DNA of 64,000 nucleotides, taken from the NCBI GenBank assembly GCA_024743095.1, contig JANSXF010000008.1, forward strand, positions 26,002 through 90,001, read 5' to 3'. This document shows positions 52,857 to 62,405 of the stretch, one piece after another (positions within the stretch are counted from its first letter, which is position 1; each line of letters opens with the position of its first letter). Origin of the DNA: Flavobacteriaceae bacterium. Lineage in GTDB: Bacteria > Bacteroidota > Bacteroidia > Flavobacteriales > Flavobacteriaceae. Made by a program: the position numbers and the translations under genes. The notes below the pieces were generated by a model that was not told the DNA's origin, searched no databases, and worked only from the letters and a program-made list of their open reading frames with translations.

Positions 52857-53957
52857 TTACGAAGTAAGCATAGGGGCAAAGAGTTTTTCAGTTTTTTTTC
52901 TGCCTTCTAGCTCCGTGCTTCCCAAGGATTCAAAACTTAGTCCGTTGCCCTTGAGTTGTTCGGCCAGTTGTTCGGAAACGATAATATCCTGTTTAAAGGG
53001 TTTGCACAGTTTTTGGATACGTGCGGTAACATTTAGAACATCGCCGGTAAAGAAGATTTCTTTTTTAAGGGCCCCTATTTCTCCCGTGGTCACTTGTCCA
53101 AGATGTAGTCCTGCCCTAAATGAGGGGGTTACACCGTAGGTGTTTTCAAAATAGGTCGACTTTTTTAGCAGGGATTGTTTCATGGTATAAAAACAGCGAA
53201 TGCAGTTGTTGTTCTGTAAACCATCGCTTTTCTCCCAAGTAACCACAATCTCATCGCCCACATATTGGTACACTTCTCCTTTATATTGAATTATGGCATT
53301 GGATAGTTGATTGTAATAATCGCTTAAAAATTGAAAATATATTTTGTGTCCCAGTTGTTCAGCCAGGGAGGTGGAAGATTTCATATCCAAAAACATAAAA
53401 ACACGGAACTCTTCTTTGGGCTGATGGTATTTTCCCATAAAAAAGTTGAGCAAGACATTGTGTCCCAGATGTTCGCTGATACCTGAATAAAGTAAGGAAA
53501 CAAAAATGCTAAATGTCAGGGAGACCATTGTGCTTAAAAAAGTAGGGCTCTCAATGTAATTTGAAAATTTTTGCCATACCTCCGAGTCCATAAGGGTGGA
53601 GTCAAGCTCTATGCTCGCTGCAATGGGAAAGGTCACTAAATTGATGACAAGCATGAAAAGAAGGTAAAACCCCATTTTGTAAAGGATTTTTTTCCAAAAT
53701 GCCTTGTTTTTAAAAAGCTTGCCCAGCCAAAACACTTCCACAGTGCCCATGGCCATACCTACCAAAAAAACGGCTATGGAGGCAAAAAGGAAAATGTTCC
53801 AGGTAACGGTGATGTCCGTTTCTGGTCGTTGATTTTCATAACCCATGGCCATGGACTCTATGAGCAGTAAAAACCAGCTCAAGACCAGCCAAATAATCCC
53901 AAAGGGCAGTATACGTTTCACGTAGTGCTTGACCTTTGGATTTTTTAAAAGTACCAT
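52857..53957 (-). CDS. Membrane-bound class III adenylate/guanylate cyclase
   Basis: A 366-residue protein with four to five N-terminal membrane segments (about 18-36, 53-73, 93-115, 143-160) and a cytoplasmic catalytic domain (about 183-360). The metal-binding aspartates are Asp191 (MFLDMKSST) and Asp235 (YVGDEIVVTW), and the transition-state pair Asn309/Arg313 lies in GDVLNVTARIQ. All catalytic positions are present, so it should make a cyclic nucleotide; the choice between ATP and GTP is not evident. No cAMP-receptor gene is nearby. A TACCTTTG box ends four bases before the ATG (53962-53969), suggesting a leaderless mRNA. Confidence 0.9.
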   Translation of the reverse strand: MVLLKNPKVKHYVKRILPFGIIWLVLSWFLLLIESMAMGYENQRPETDITVTWNIFLFASIAVFLVGMAMGTVEVFWLGKLFKNKAFWKKILYKMGFYLLFMLVINLVTFPIAASIELDSTLMDSEVWQKFSNYIESPTFLSTMVSLTFSIFVSLLYSGISEHLGHNVLLNFFMGKYHQPKEEFRVFMFLDMKSSTSLAEQLGHKIYFQFLSDYYNQLSNAIIQYKGEVYQYVGDEIVVTWEKSDGLQNNNCIRCFYTMKQSLLKKSTYFENTYGVTPSFRAGLHLGQVTTGEIGALKKEIFFTGDVLNVTARIQKLCKPFKQDIIVSEQLAEQLKGNGLSFESLGSTELEGRKKTEKLFAPMLTS

Positions 53958-53961
53958 ATGG

Positions 53962-53969
53962 CAAAGGTA
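53962..53969 (-). promoter_or_regulatory. TAnnTTTG box directly before the cyclase ATG
   Basis: TACCTTTG on the minus strand ends four bases before ATG 53957, the same spacing as at 4411-4418 ahead of the lipoprotein gene. A -33 TTTG is not seen, so the call is weaker than that one. Confidence 0.45.
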
Positions 53970-54034
53970 TTGCGTTTTCTTCTACATGAAGAAAAGCCAA
54001 AAATCAGTCTAAAAAAGTATTGTTTCTGTCTTTG

Positions 54035-57000
54035 CTAATTGTTGTTCACCCGATAGGTGATGCCTCGGTTGGTTATCACTCTGCCAGCTTTCATTGTCAA
54101 GGTTGCTTGGTTTGATTCGAGCGGTGTGCAACTTCCTGCAGAATTCGATACAAGTACTCGGTAGACATAGCCGTTTTTAGAGGAATCCGGAGCGGTTACA
54201 GTAAGGTTCGCTGTCTGGGTTCCCGAATACTCAGCTCCGTCAACGATAGGTGCAAAGTTGCTTCCGCCGTCCGTACTTACCTGCCATTGGTAGGTGTCAA
54301 CATTGTTTGCGGTAACGGAAAAAGTACCACTATTTCCAATTATCACGGTCTGGTCCACTGGTTGACTGGGAATGGCAAAAGGAGTTACGGTGATTGTCTG
54401 TTCAACATCAAATGTGTTTCCGGCAGTATCGGTAATCCTATAGGTCCGTGTAATGGTTTCAGGATTGCTTCCACCGTCGCTTACATCGCTAATGAATGTT
54501 ACTGTGGGATTTGGATCGCAATTATCAGCTTCGTCGGTTATTACAGTTACATCTGGCGTGGGAATGTCTGCAGTACAGTTTACCGAAATCGGTGAAGGCG
54601 TACTGGCCGTTGGTGCGGTGGTTTCTACTGTAATTGTGGTGGTGGCAGCCAAATCGGGGTAAGATGGGTCGCCGGGCATACCGCCATATTCTACCAAATA
54701 TCCTTTGGGTTGATAATCGCCACTGGCTGCACCGGTATTGGATAGGTCGTTCCAGGATCCAGGTAATCCAACGCCAGGCGCTGTAATGTGTGCATAGTCT
54801 TCATCTCCGGAATTATTGGGTTCCCCTGAGTTCCAGAATTCATATCCAAATGCTGTACCTCCGGCATTTCCCCTCCAAAAAAGAGTTCCTGCTTCAGGAC
54901 CGGTTACCCAATACCAATCACCTTCGGTGGTGGCATCACTTGCCCCTATCCAACCTGCCCCAGGTGCCTGCGATCCCAAGAGGTCGGATTCATCCTGAAT
55001 GGAAATTGTGGCCAAGTACCCCTGTAGACCGTAGAATGTTCTTAGTGCGGCGGCATCTCTCGCGGCTGTCCAAGTTATTCCTTCCGCTGCCACATATTCG
55101 TAGTAGTGCCCCGTGGACTCTAAGTAGTTCGCTTCGTTCATTACTATGGAAAATGTCCGTGTGTCCCCACCACTAACTGTTGCGGTGGTTTGGAAAACAA
55201 CATCGCCGATTGCGGCTTCAAACTCGGCCAATGTAGCAGGTCCTTCCAAGAAAAGCCTTCCTTGGGAAGTATCCCAACTTGCTGTAATGTTCGGGTGTGT
55301 TCCAGTTAAGCTCAATACATCACCTGATACATCGTAGTTGGAAGTAACTTGAATATAAACGGCGTCCAAGGTGCTACTGTCGGTATCGGTGATGTCTACG
55401 GTTTCCGCCACGGGAATTGGGTCTCCAGGGCAAAATGTTTGGTTTCCCGTTGCAGTTATGGATGGTGGATCATTATCGTCAAATGTATCGTCCCTAAAAT
55501 CCAAATCTCCTCCCGAGGCAACATCGCCATCTGAATCTGGCAATATCAAAGAGCCTCCATTGGTGTTCAGTGGATTGTCTATGGTTCCTCCTGGGTCGGC
55601 GTACCCTGTTGTGGTGTCCATATTATTATCCAAACCATCGTTGTCGCTATCCGAGCCGGAAAGTGTCAAAGCTGCTTCTGTGGTGTCGGGGGTCCCATCA
55701 TTATCGGAATCCGTATCCATAAAATCAGGTGTTCCGTCCCCATCGGTATCCACGGGAGTGATTCCGCTACTTTCGTAGGCATCGTCCAGTCCGTTGTTAT
55801 TGGCATCGACTCCTGAAGGGGCAATATAGCCCAAAGAGGTTTGTGCTTCCACGTTGTCTGGTATGCCGTCCCCGTCACTATCCAAATCCTGATAGTTTGG
55901 TATGCCGTCGCCATCGGTATCCACCGTGGTGCAATCTATTGCGCCATCATGGCTTGCGCCGTATACTCTTGCGCCTACTTGCCAGGCAATTACTTTGATG
56001 TATTCTAAGCTGCTTCCGTTTACGGTAAAGGTTACTTCACGAATGGAACCAGGAGAGGTGCCATTGGCCCCTGCTAACCATCCTTCATCATCTCCTGCCG
56101 CATTGGAACGCTGTATCTGCATGTTGGTACTCGTAACCGCTGGGTCTGCACCCAAAAAAACACTTATTGTGGTTCCGTCGGTCACGGGTTGGGCAAATCG
56201 CAACAATATTTCTGACTGGTCTTCATAAGTGTAAACCGAATTATAGGCATAAGTAGTTCCGGGACTACCTTCGGCATTGGATGGTGTCCTAAAATGAGCA
56301 AGATTGCTGGCAGTTTGGACAAAATTCCCAGAGGCTCCGCCACATTCATCAATATCCAAAATACCATCGTTGTCATCATCTAGATCAACAGAATCAGGTA
56401 CGCCATCACCATCAAGATCGGCACTGCCCGTACTACATGTAGAGTATAATTTAGAAAAAGGGATGTTTTGTTTGCCGATGGAGGGGCCTTGGTATGCTAC
56501 GGAGAGGTTTTCACTTCCACCATTCTCAAAAAACAGCACGGTAATATTGTGCAATCCGGGCGATAAGGTTATGGTTCCCGATTGTTCTTGGGAGCCATGG
56601 GCGCCATCGTTGTTCACTACCTGGGTGCCATTGATATATAACTTGGAACCATCGTCCGAAGTAGTATAAAAGGTATAAGTTCCTTGTCGATCAATTTGGA
56701 TAAATCCTGTATATCGAATACTGAAATTATCGGCATCACCGGGGTCTTCTTGGTTTTGGAGCGCATCAACATCGAAACTGGTGTAGGTACCCGACCCAAG
56801 ATACCCTGAGGTTGGAATGTTGTCCACGGTACTGCCAGAAGGTGAGCTGTCATAAAACTCAAAATCGACTTCGCCATTGCATATTCCTGAAACACCTTGA
56901 ACCGTTGGATTGTCTATAAAGTATTCTTCACTATTGTTATCATTATCCATTTGCACTCTAATCTCCAATGTGGAATTGCCAGTGCTGGAAAATCCAAATC

Positions 57001-57457
57001 CATAGGAAGTGTTTAAAGGGTCGGAATAGGATCCAGAGGCGTTTACAAATTGTTGCCAAGAACCTCCATCAATACGGTATTCACCAATTAGGTAATCACT
57101 TCCATTTTCCATTTCGCTTGGGTCCCCCACCCAAGTATCCATGCTAAAACTTATGAAATCGTAACCGGAAATATTGATTGGACTCACCTGCCAGGTTCTC
57201 TCAGCATCAAGATTTCTACCCCTCAATCTATTGCTGTTGACAGACAGCTTACTACCTCCTGTAGTGTTCCAGTTTGATGCTGATGGTCCACTGGACGTAC
57301 CACTTGAGATGCCATTTCCATAATTGAAATTTTCACTCCAGATTGTAGTGGTCTGGGAAAATGACAGAAAGGTTCCCAAAAGAAAAAATGCCAAAATCAG
57401 CATCCATCCATTGGGAAAATGATTCATCTTCTTCCTGAGGAACAAAGTTGTGCCCAT
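54035..57457 (-). CDS. Large secreted surface protein with PA14, thrombospondin-3 and C-type-lectin-like domains
   Basis: A 1140-residue exported protein from ATG 57457, chosen because a full promoter lies 22 bases upstream; the frame extends to 57547. The signal is at about 1-35. Domains in order: an N-terminal beta-sandwich (about 38-188), PA14 (about 195-340, YTFYTTSDDGSKLYINGTQV), calcium-type DxDxDG repeats (about 345-370 and 515-640), a C-type-lectin-like domain (about 800-950, GWIGASDATTEGDWYWVTG and EPNNSGDEDYAH), HYR/Ig-like domains and a short tail (RVITNRGITYRVNNN). No typical type A type IX secretion domain is seen at the end. Likely a carbohydrate- or calcium-dependent adhesin; this is inference. 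Confidence 0.85.
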   Translation of the reverse strand: MGTTLFLRKKMNHFPNGWMLILAFFLLGTFLSFSQTTTIWSENFNYGNGISSGTSSGPSASNWNTTGGSKLSVNSNRLRGRNLDAERTWQVSPINISGYDFISFSMDTWVGDPSEMENGSDYLIGEYRIDGGSWQQFVNASGSYSDPLNTSYGFGFSSTGNSTLEIRVQMDNDNNSEEYFIDNPTVQGVSGICNGEVDFEFYDSSPSGSTVDNIPTSGYLGSGTYTSFDVDALQNQEDPGDADNFSIRYTGFIQIDRQGTYTFYTTSDDGSKLYINGTQVVNNDGAHGSQEQSGTITLSPGLHNITVLFFENGGSENLSVAYQGPSIGKQNIPFSKLYSTCSTGSADLDGDGVPDSVDLDDDNDGILDIDECGGASGNFVQTASNLAHFRTPSNAEGSPGTTYAYNSVYTYEDQSEILLRFAQPVTDGTTISVFLGADPAVTSTNMQIQRSNAAGDDEGWLAGANGTSPGSIREVTFTVNGSSLEYIKVIAWQVGARVYGASHDGAIDCTTVDTDGDGIPNYQDLDSDGDGIPDNVEAQTSLGYIAPSGVDANNNGLDDAYESSGITPVDTDGDGTPDFMDTDSDNDGTPDTTEAALTLSGSDSDNDGLDNNMDTTTGYADPGGTIDNPLNTNGGSLILPDSDGDVASGGDLDFRDDTFDDNDPPSITATGNQTFCPGDPIPVAETVDITDTDSSTLDAVYIQVTSNYDVSGDVLSLTGTHPNITASWDTSQGRLFLEGPATLAEFEAAIGDVVFQTTATVSGGDTRTFSIVMNEANYLESTGHYYEYVAAEGITWTAARDAAALRTFYGLQGYLATISIQDESDLLGSQAPGAGWIGASDATTEGDWYWVTGPEAGTLFWRGNAGGTAFGYEFWNSGEPNNSGDEDYAHITAPGVGLPGSWNDLSNTGAASGDYQPKGYLVEYGGMPGDPSYPDLAATTTITVETTAPTASTPSPISVNCTADIPTPDVTVITDEADNCDPNPTVTFISDVSDGGSNPETITRTYRITDTAGNTFDVEQTITVTPFAIPSQPVDQTVIIGNSGTFSVTANNVDTYQWQVSTDGGSNFAPIVDGAEYSGTQTANLTVTAPDSSKNGYVYRVLVSNSAGSCTPLESNQATLTMKAGRVITNRGITYRVNNN

Positions 57458-57478
57458 GTACTTTAATTGAATATTAGA

Positions 57479-57509
57479 CAAAATTAACGTGCGTAGAGTG
57501 GCTTCAAAA
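57479..57509 (-). promoter_or_regulatory. Promoter of the large surface-protein gene
   Basis: On the minus strand TTTTG (57505-57509), 18 bases, then TAATTTTG (57479-57486). Both elements and spacing match the consensus. The predicted start is about 15 bases before ATG 57457. Confidence 0.7.
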
Positions 57510-57674
57510 TATTTGTTGTGAAAGGGGGTAAAAAGAGTGTTAACCATAAAATATATGGGGAATACTGCGTTTTACAGTTGGAATACTCAGTTTGTAGAAG
57601 CTTTGTTCTTGCTTTGGAACAAGGTAATTCATTGAAAAATAGATAGGGACAACTTATTTTTGTTTGGGGAGGGG

Positions 57675-57706
57675 TTGCACAAGCGATATTATTTGTTGTA
57701 TATTTG
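57675..57706 (+). promoter_or_regulatory. Promoter of rimP-nusA-infB
   Basis: TTG at 57675-57677, 21 bases, then TATATTTG at 57699-57706. The predicted transcript start is about 57711-57712, giving a leader of about 70 bases that contains the hairpin at 57736-57760. Confidence 0.65.
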
Positions 57707-57735
57707 CAAAACTGAACGGATATAAAAGTATTCAC

Positions 57736-57766
57736 GAGGGGACCTTGAGTCCCCTCTTTTATTACT
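57736..57766 (+). promoter_or_regulatory. Terminator-like hairpin in the rimP leader (candidate attenuator)
   Basis: Eight-base perfect arms gaggggac (57736-57743) and gtcccctc (57749-57756), loop cttga, followed by TTTTATTACTTATTT. No gene ends upstream on this strand (the neighbouring gene is divergent), and the hairpin sits between the promoter and ATG 57781. It is therefore a leader element, probably controlling read-through into rimP-nusA-infB. Confidence 0.6.
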
Positions 57767-57780
57767 TATTTCTCATTTTT

Positions 57781-58242
57781 ATGTTGAAGGATAAAGTGGA
57801 ATCGTTGCTGGGCAAGGCGTTGGAAGAGCACTCTTCCTTGTTCTTGGTTGATTTTAAAATGGGCAGCGACAACAGTATCAAAGTAGTTTTGGATGGTGAT
57901 GAAGGGGTGAGTTTGCAAGACTGCATGAACGTTAGCCGGGCCATTGAACATAATTTGGATCGCGAGGAGGAAGATTTTTCTTTGGAGGTCACATCGGCCG
58001 GTGCTACTTCACCGATGAGATTGCCACGTCAGTATAACAAAAACGTTGGAAGAAAACTACAGGTCAAGACCAGCTCCGAGCAATTGGAAGGCACACTGGT
58101 GGCGACCTCGACAGATAGCATTACCTTGGAGTGGAAGGCCCGTGAGCCCAAACCTGTGGGTAAAGGAAAAGTTACAGTACAGAAAAAGCAGGAAATCGCC
58201 TTTTCTGACATTCAAGAGGCAAAAGTTAAATTAAAATTTTAA
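57781..58242 (+). CDS. rimP: Ribosome maturation factor RimP
   Basis: A 153-residue factor for late 30S assembly. The start is ATG 57781; the open frame continues back to 57664 but through the promoter and hairpin. The N-terminal domain shows GVSLQDCMNVSRAIEHNLD and DFSLEVTSAGATSPMRLPRQ, the family signature near the domain junction; a C-terminal Sm-like domain follows. nusA begins 12 bases after its stop, the near-universal rimP-nusA-infB order. Confidence 0.93.
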   Translation: MLKDKVESLLGKALEEHSSLFLVDFKMGSDNSIKVVLDGDEGVSLQDCMNVSRAIEHNLDREEEDFSLEVTSAGATSPMRLPRQYNKNVGRKLQVKTSSEQLEGTLVATSTDSITLEWKAREPKPVGKGKVTVQKKQEIAFSDIQEAKVKLKF

Positions 58243-58254
58243 TTGTAGTAGAAA

Positions 58255-59487
58255 ATGGAAAACCTAGCGCTCATCGAATCCTTTTCGGAGTTTAAGGACG
58301 ATAAGTTTATTGACAGGGTTACCCTTATGGCGATTTTGGAAGAAGTGTTCCGAAGTGCGCTCAAGAAAAAATTTGGTTCTGACGACAATTTTGATATTAT
58401 TATCAACCCCGACAAAGGGGATTTGGAAATATGGAGAAACCGTGTGGTTGTTGAAGATGGTGAAGTGGAAGAGCCCAACGAGGAAATATCCTTGTCCGAA
58501 GCTAGAAAAATCGAGCCCGATTTTGAAGTAGGGGAGGATGTATCGGAAGAGGTAAAGCTTATCGATCTAGGCAGAAGAGCTATTTTGGCATTGCGACAAA
58601 ACTTGATATCCAAAATACACGAGCACGACAATACAACCATCTACAAGCAATTTAAGGACTTGGAAGGTGAGATTTATACCGCAGAGGTGCATCATATCAG
58701 ACATCGTGCAGTAATTTTGTTGGATGATGAAGGAAACGAGATCATCCTTCCAAAGGAAAAGCAGATACCTTCCGACTTTTTCCGAAAAGGGGATAACGTT
58801 CGGGGTATTATCGAAAGTGTGGAACTTAAAGGGAACAAGCCGGCCATTATCATGTCTAGGACATCGCCGATTTTCTTGGAGCAATTGTTCTTCCAAGAGA
58901 TTCCAGAAGTGTTCGATGGCCTGATTACCATCAAAAAAGCAGTTCGTATCCCGGGTGAGAAAGCGAAAGTAGCTGTAGACTCCTATGATGATAGGATTGA
59001 TCCTGTTGGTGCCTGTGTTGGTATGAAAGGGTCAAGAATCCATGGAATTGTACGCGAGTTGGGCAATGAAAATATTGACGTGATCAACTGGACGAACAAT
59101 CCGCAATTAATGGTGACCCGTGCATTGAGTCCTGCAAGGGTGTCCTCGGTTAAATTGAATGATGAGAAAAAAACAGCCCAAGTATATCTTAAGCCGGAAG
59201 AAGTTTCCAAGGCTATTGGTAGGGGAGGGCATAACATACGATTGGCTGGTCAATTAACTGGTTATGAGATAGATGTGTTCCGTGAGGGTGTTGAGGAAGA
59301 TGTGGAATTGACCGAGTTTTCCGATGAGATCGAAAGCTGGGTGATCGAAGAATTCAAGAAGATTGGATTGGATACCGCACGCAGCGTCCTGGAGCAGGAT
59401 GTAAAAGATTTGGCGAAGCGAACCGATTTAGAAGTGGAAACAATTCAGGAAGTCGTTCGCATCCTCAAGGAAGAATTTGAAGATTAG
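58255..59487 (+). CDS. nusA: Transcription termination/antitermination protein NusA
   Basis: A 410-residue RNA-polymerase-binding protein. Domains in order: N-terminal polymerase-binding part (about 1-125), S1 (about 130-200, EVHHIRHRAVILLDDEGNEI), KH1 (about 225-285, DPVGACVGMKGSRIHGIVRELG) and KH2 (about 295-350, KAIGRGGHNIRLAGQLTGYEI). The two acidic C-terminal repeats of E. coli NusA are missing; a short helical end is present. The length is normal for this phylum. It regulates pausing and termination and could act on the hairpin in its own leader. Confidence 0.95.
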   Translation: MENLALIESFSEFKDDKFIDRVTLMAILEEVFRSALKKKFGSDDNFDIIINPDKGDLEIWRNRVVVEDGEVEEPNEEISLSEARKIEPDFEVGEDVSEEVKLIDLGRRAILALRQNLISKIHEHDNTTIYKQFKDLEGEIYTAEVHHIRHRAVILLDDEGNEIILPKEKQIPSDFFRKGDNVRGIIESVELKGNKPAIIMSRTSPIFLEQLFFQEIPEVFDGLITIKKAVRIPGEKAKVAVDSYDDRIDPVGACVGMKGSRIHGIVRELGNENIDVINWTNNPQLMVTRALSPARVSSVKLNDEKKTAQVYLKPEEVSKAIGRGGHNIRLAGQLTGYEIDVFREGVEEDVELTEFSDEIESWVIEEFKKIGLDTARSVLEQDVKDLAKRTDLEVETIQEVVRILKEEFED

Positions 59488-59528
59488 GCTTATATTAGCA
59501 GCGAAAATTTAGGGAAGTAAAATTATTT

Positions 59529-62282
59529 ATGGCAGAAAATCCAACAATACGACTTAACAAAGTTCTCAGAGAATTGAACATTTCACTGGATAGGGCAGTC
59601 GATTACCTGGCCTCGGAGGGGCATGAGGTAGAGGCGCGTCCTACCACTAAAATATCCAATGAGGTGTATCAAGTTCTGTTGGATGAGTTCCAAACGGATA
59701 AGAGTAAAAAGGTCGCTTCGAAGGAAGTTGGTGAAGAAAAGCGCAAGGAAAAGGAGGCCATCCGAATTCGGATGGAAAAAGAACAGGAAGAGCGCAGGTT
59801 GGCCAAGGAGAAAAAGGAGGCCGAGCAAGAAGTGGTGAAGGCCAAAGCAGAGCTTGCCGGGCCTAAGACCGTGGGCAAGATCGACTTGGACAAAAAGCCT
59901 GAACAACCCAAGAAAGAGGAGCCTAAGCAAGAAGAGCCAGAGAAGCCAGAGGTGCCAAAAGTGGAGCCAGAAAAGGCCCAAGAGGTTGAAAAGCCCAAAG
60001 CTTCAGAGCCTGAAATGCCAGTTTATAAGGAAAGCAAAAAGCCTGAAGTTAAGGAAGAAAAGACTGAAGCCGAAAAACCTAAGGAAGAGGCCGAAAGTTC
60101 TGAGTCAGGTACCATAAAGACCAACTATCAGAAACTTTCCGGACCTAAGATTACGGGAGATAAAATTGACCTTTCGCAGTTTAAAAAACCAGTAAAAAAG
60201 AAAAAGGAAGAGGCTCAAAAAGGAAATAAAGCTGGAGCTTCATCCGATACAGGAGATCGTAAAAAGCGACGTAGAAGAATTGTAAAGAACGGCCCGCAAG
60301 CGGGTGGTGGTAATCGAAATAATAATAGGCCGGGACAAGGAAGAAAGGGACAGCGTTCCAATGCGCCCAAAGTGGAGCCTACCGAAGAAGAAGTACAAAA
60401 ACAAGTAAGGGAGACCCTTGAAAAACTTCAAGGTAAATCTAGTAAAGGCCGAGGAGCCAAATATCGTAGGGAGAAAAGGGATCAGCACCGCCAACAAACG
60501 GAAAAAGATCTTGAACAGCAGGAATTGGACAGCAAGATTTTAAAGGTAACGGAATTTGTTACCGTTAACGAGCTTGCTACCATGATGAACGTTTCTACGA
60601 CCCAGATTATCTCGGCTTGTATGTCCCTTGGTATCATGGTGACGCTCAACCAGCGTTTGGATGCGGAAACACTTTCCATTGTTGCTGATGAATTTGGTTA
60701 TGAGGTGGAATTCGTTACTGCAGAAATCGAAGAAACCATTGAGGAGGTCGAGGATAGCCCAGAAGATTTGAAAGCCCGTGCCCCGATTGTTACCGTAATG
60801 GGTCACGTTGACCACGGTAAAACATCCTTGCTGGATTATGTTCGTCAAGAGAATGTAATCGCAGGGGAGAGTGGAGGAATCACCCAGCACATAGGTGCCT
60901 ATGGGGTTGCCTTGGAAGATGGGCAGAAAATCACCTTCTTGGATACACCTGGTCACGAAGCGTTTACCGCGATGAGGGCCCGTGGGGCCCAAGTAACCGA
61001 TATTGCTATTATCGTGATTGCTGCGGATGATGATATCATGCCACAGACAAAAGAGGCTATCAGTCATGCTCAGGCGGCAGGTGTGCCCATAGTGTTTGCT
61101 ATCAATAAAGTGGATAAGCCGACTGCAAATCCTGATAAAATCAAGGAAGGTTTGGCCCAAATGAATTTATTGGTGGAAGATTGGGGAGGTAAGGTACAGT
61201 CCCATGATATTTCCGCTAAAACAGGACAGGGCGTCAAGGAACTGTTGGAGAAAGTATTGTTGGAAGCCGAGCTTTTGGAATTGAAAGCAAATCCAGAAAG
61301 GTTGGCAACGGGAACTGTTGTTGAGGCTTTCTTGGATAAAGGTAGAGGTTATGTGGCCACTATTTTGGTGCAAACCGGTACTCTTAAAATAGGTGATTAT
61401 GTCCTTGCTGGAACATGTAGTGGTAAGGTAAAGGCCATGCATGATGAGCGAGGAAACAATATTGACAGTGCAGGTCCATCTACACCGATTTCCATTTTGG
61501 GATTGGACGGGGCGCCGCAGGCAGGTGACAGGTTCCATGTGCTGGAAGATGAACGTGAAGCAAAACAAATTGCTGCAAAACGTTCGCAATTACAGCGTGA
61601 GCAGTCTGTAAGGACACAGCGTCATATTACGTTGGATGAAATTGGACGAAGAATTGCATTGGGCGACTTCCAAGAACTCAACATTATCCTTAAAGGTGAT
61701 GTGGATGGTTCCGTAGAAGCCTTGACGGATTCGTTCCAAAAATTGTCTACCGACGAGATCCAAGTAAACATCATACATAAAGGTGTAGGTGCCATTACCG
61801 AGTCGGATGTATTATTGGCAAGTGCCTCGGATGCGATCATAATCGGATTTAATGTTAGGCCAATGGGCAACGCAAGGTCCATTGCAGATAAGGAAGAAAT
61901 CGATATCAGGATGTATTCCATTATCTATGATGCCATCAACGACCTCAAAGATGCGATGGAAGGCATGTTGTCCCCAGAGATGAAAGAAGAGGTTACGGGT
62001 AATGCAGAAATCAGGGAAACCTTTAAGATTTCCAAAATTGGAACCATTGCAGGTTGTATGGTAACCAGCGGGAAAATATTCAGGAACTCCCGTATCAGGT
62101 TGATTCGTGACGGTGTTGTGGTCTACACAGGTGAATTGGCCTCGTTAAAACGATTCAAGGACGATGTCAAGGAAGTTGCCAAAGGTTACGACTGTGGATT
62201 GCAGATCAAGAACTATAATGATATTAGAGAAGGAGATATTGTAGAGGCCTTCCAAGAAGTTGCAGTAAAGAAAAAGCTGTAA
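59529..62282 (+). CDS. infB: Translation initiation factor IF-2
   Basis: A 917-residue GTPase that places initiator tRNA on the 30S subunit. The first 330 residues are low-complexity Lys/Glu/Pro-rich sequence after a short N-terminal fold (about 1-50). An IF2N-type domain follows (about 335-395). The G domain starts near 418 with [15 protein letters not shown], then DTPGHEAF and NKVDKP. Domains II-IV extend to the C-terminus ([19 protein letters not shown]). Shorter IF-2 forms from internal starts are known in some bacteria; none can be assigned here. A terminator hairpin lies 23 bases after the stop. Confidence 0.96.
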   Translation: MAENPTIRLNKVLRELNISLDRAVDYLASEGHEVEARPTTKISNEVYQVLLDEFQTDKSKKVASKEVGEEKRKEKEAIRIRMEKEQEERRLAKEKKEAEQEVVKAKAELAGPKTVGKIDLDKKPEQPKKEEPKQEEPEKPEVPKVEPEKAQEVEKPKASEPEMPVYKESKKPEVKEEKTEAEKPKEEAESSESGTIKTNYQKLSGPKITGDKIDLSQFKKPVKKKKEEAQKGNKAGASSDTGDRKKRRRRIVKNGPQAGGGNRNNNRPGQGRKGQRSNAPKVEPTEEEVQKQVRETLEKLQGKSSKGRGAKYRREKRDQHRQQTEKDLEQQELDSKILKVTEFVTVNELATMMNVSTTQIISACMSLGIMVTLNQRLDAETLSIVADEFGYEVEFVTAEIEETIEEVEDSPEDLKARAPIVTVMGHVDHGKTSLLDYVRQENVIAGESGGITQHIGAYGVALEDGQKITFLDTPGHEAFTAMRARGAQVTDIAIIVIAADDDIMPQTKEAISHAQAAGVPIVFAINKVDKPTANPDKIKEGLAQMNLLVEDWGGKVQSHDISAKTGQGVKELLEKVLLEAELLELKANPERLATGTVVEAFLDKGRGYVATILVQTGTLKIGDYVLAGTCSGKVKAMHDERGNNIDSAGPSTPISILGLDGAPQAGDRFHVLEDEREAKQIAAKRSQLQREQSVRTQRHITLDEIGRRIALGDFQELNIILKGDVDGSVEALTDSFQKLSTDEIQVNIIHKGVGAITESDVLLASASDAIIIGFNVRPMGNARSIADKEEIDIRMYSIIYDAINDLKDAMEGMLSPEMKEEVTGNAEIRETFKISKIGTIAGCMVTSGKIFRNSRIRLIRDGVVVYTGELASLKRFKDDVKEVAKGYDCGLQIKNYNDIREGDIVEAFQEVAVKKKL

Positions 62283-62300
62283 ACAATATATAAGTGCAAA

Positions 62301-62335
62301 AAGAAGCTGTCTCATAACCGGGACAGCTTTTTTAT
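62301..62335 (+). terminator. Terminator after infB
   Basis: Arms aagctgtctc (62305-62314) and gggacagctt (62321-62330, with one G-U pair) and a short loop, followed by a T run. The sequence gctgtctc also resembles the ends of some Bacteroidota insertion sequences, so it may instead be, or overlap, the left end of the adjacent element. Confidence 0.75.
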
Positions 62336-62388
62336 TGAATATACAGGAGCATTTGCTTGTTTTCATCCTGTATTTAGCGTAAATTATA

Positions 62389-62403
62389 GTCTGATAACCA
62401 GAC
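62389..62403 (+). promoter_or_regulatory. Small hairpin directly before the transposase ATG
   Basis: GTCTG (62389-62393), five-base loop, CAGAC (62399-62403), ending two bases before ATG 62406. It would occlude ribosome binding on long read-through transcripts, a way in which some insertion sequences limit transposase production. Confidence 0.4.
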
Positions 62404-62405
62404 GT

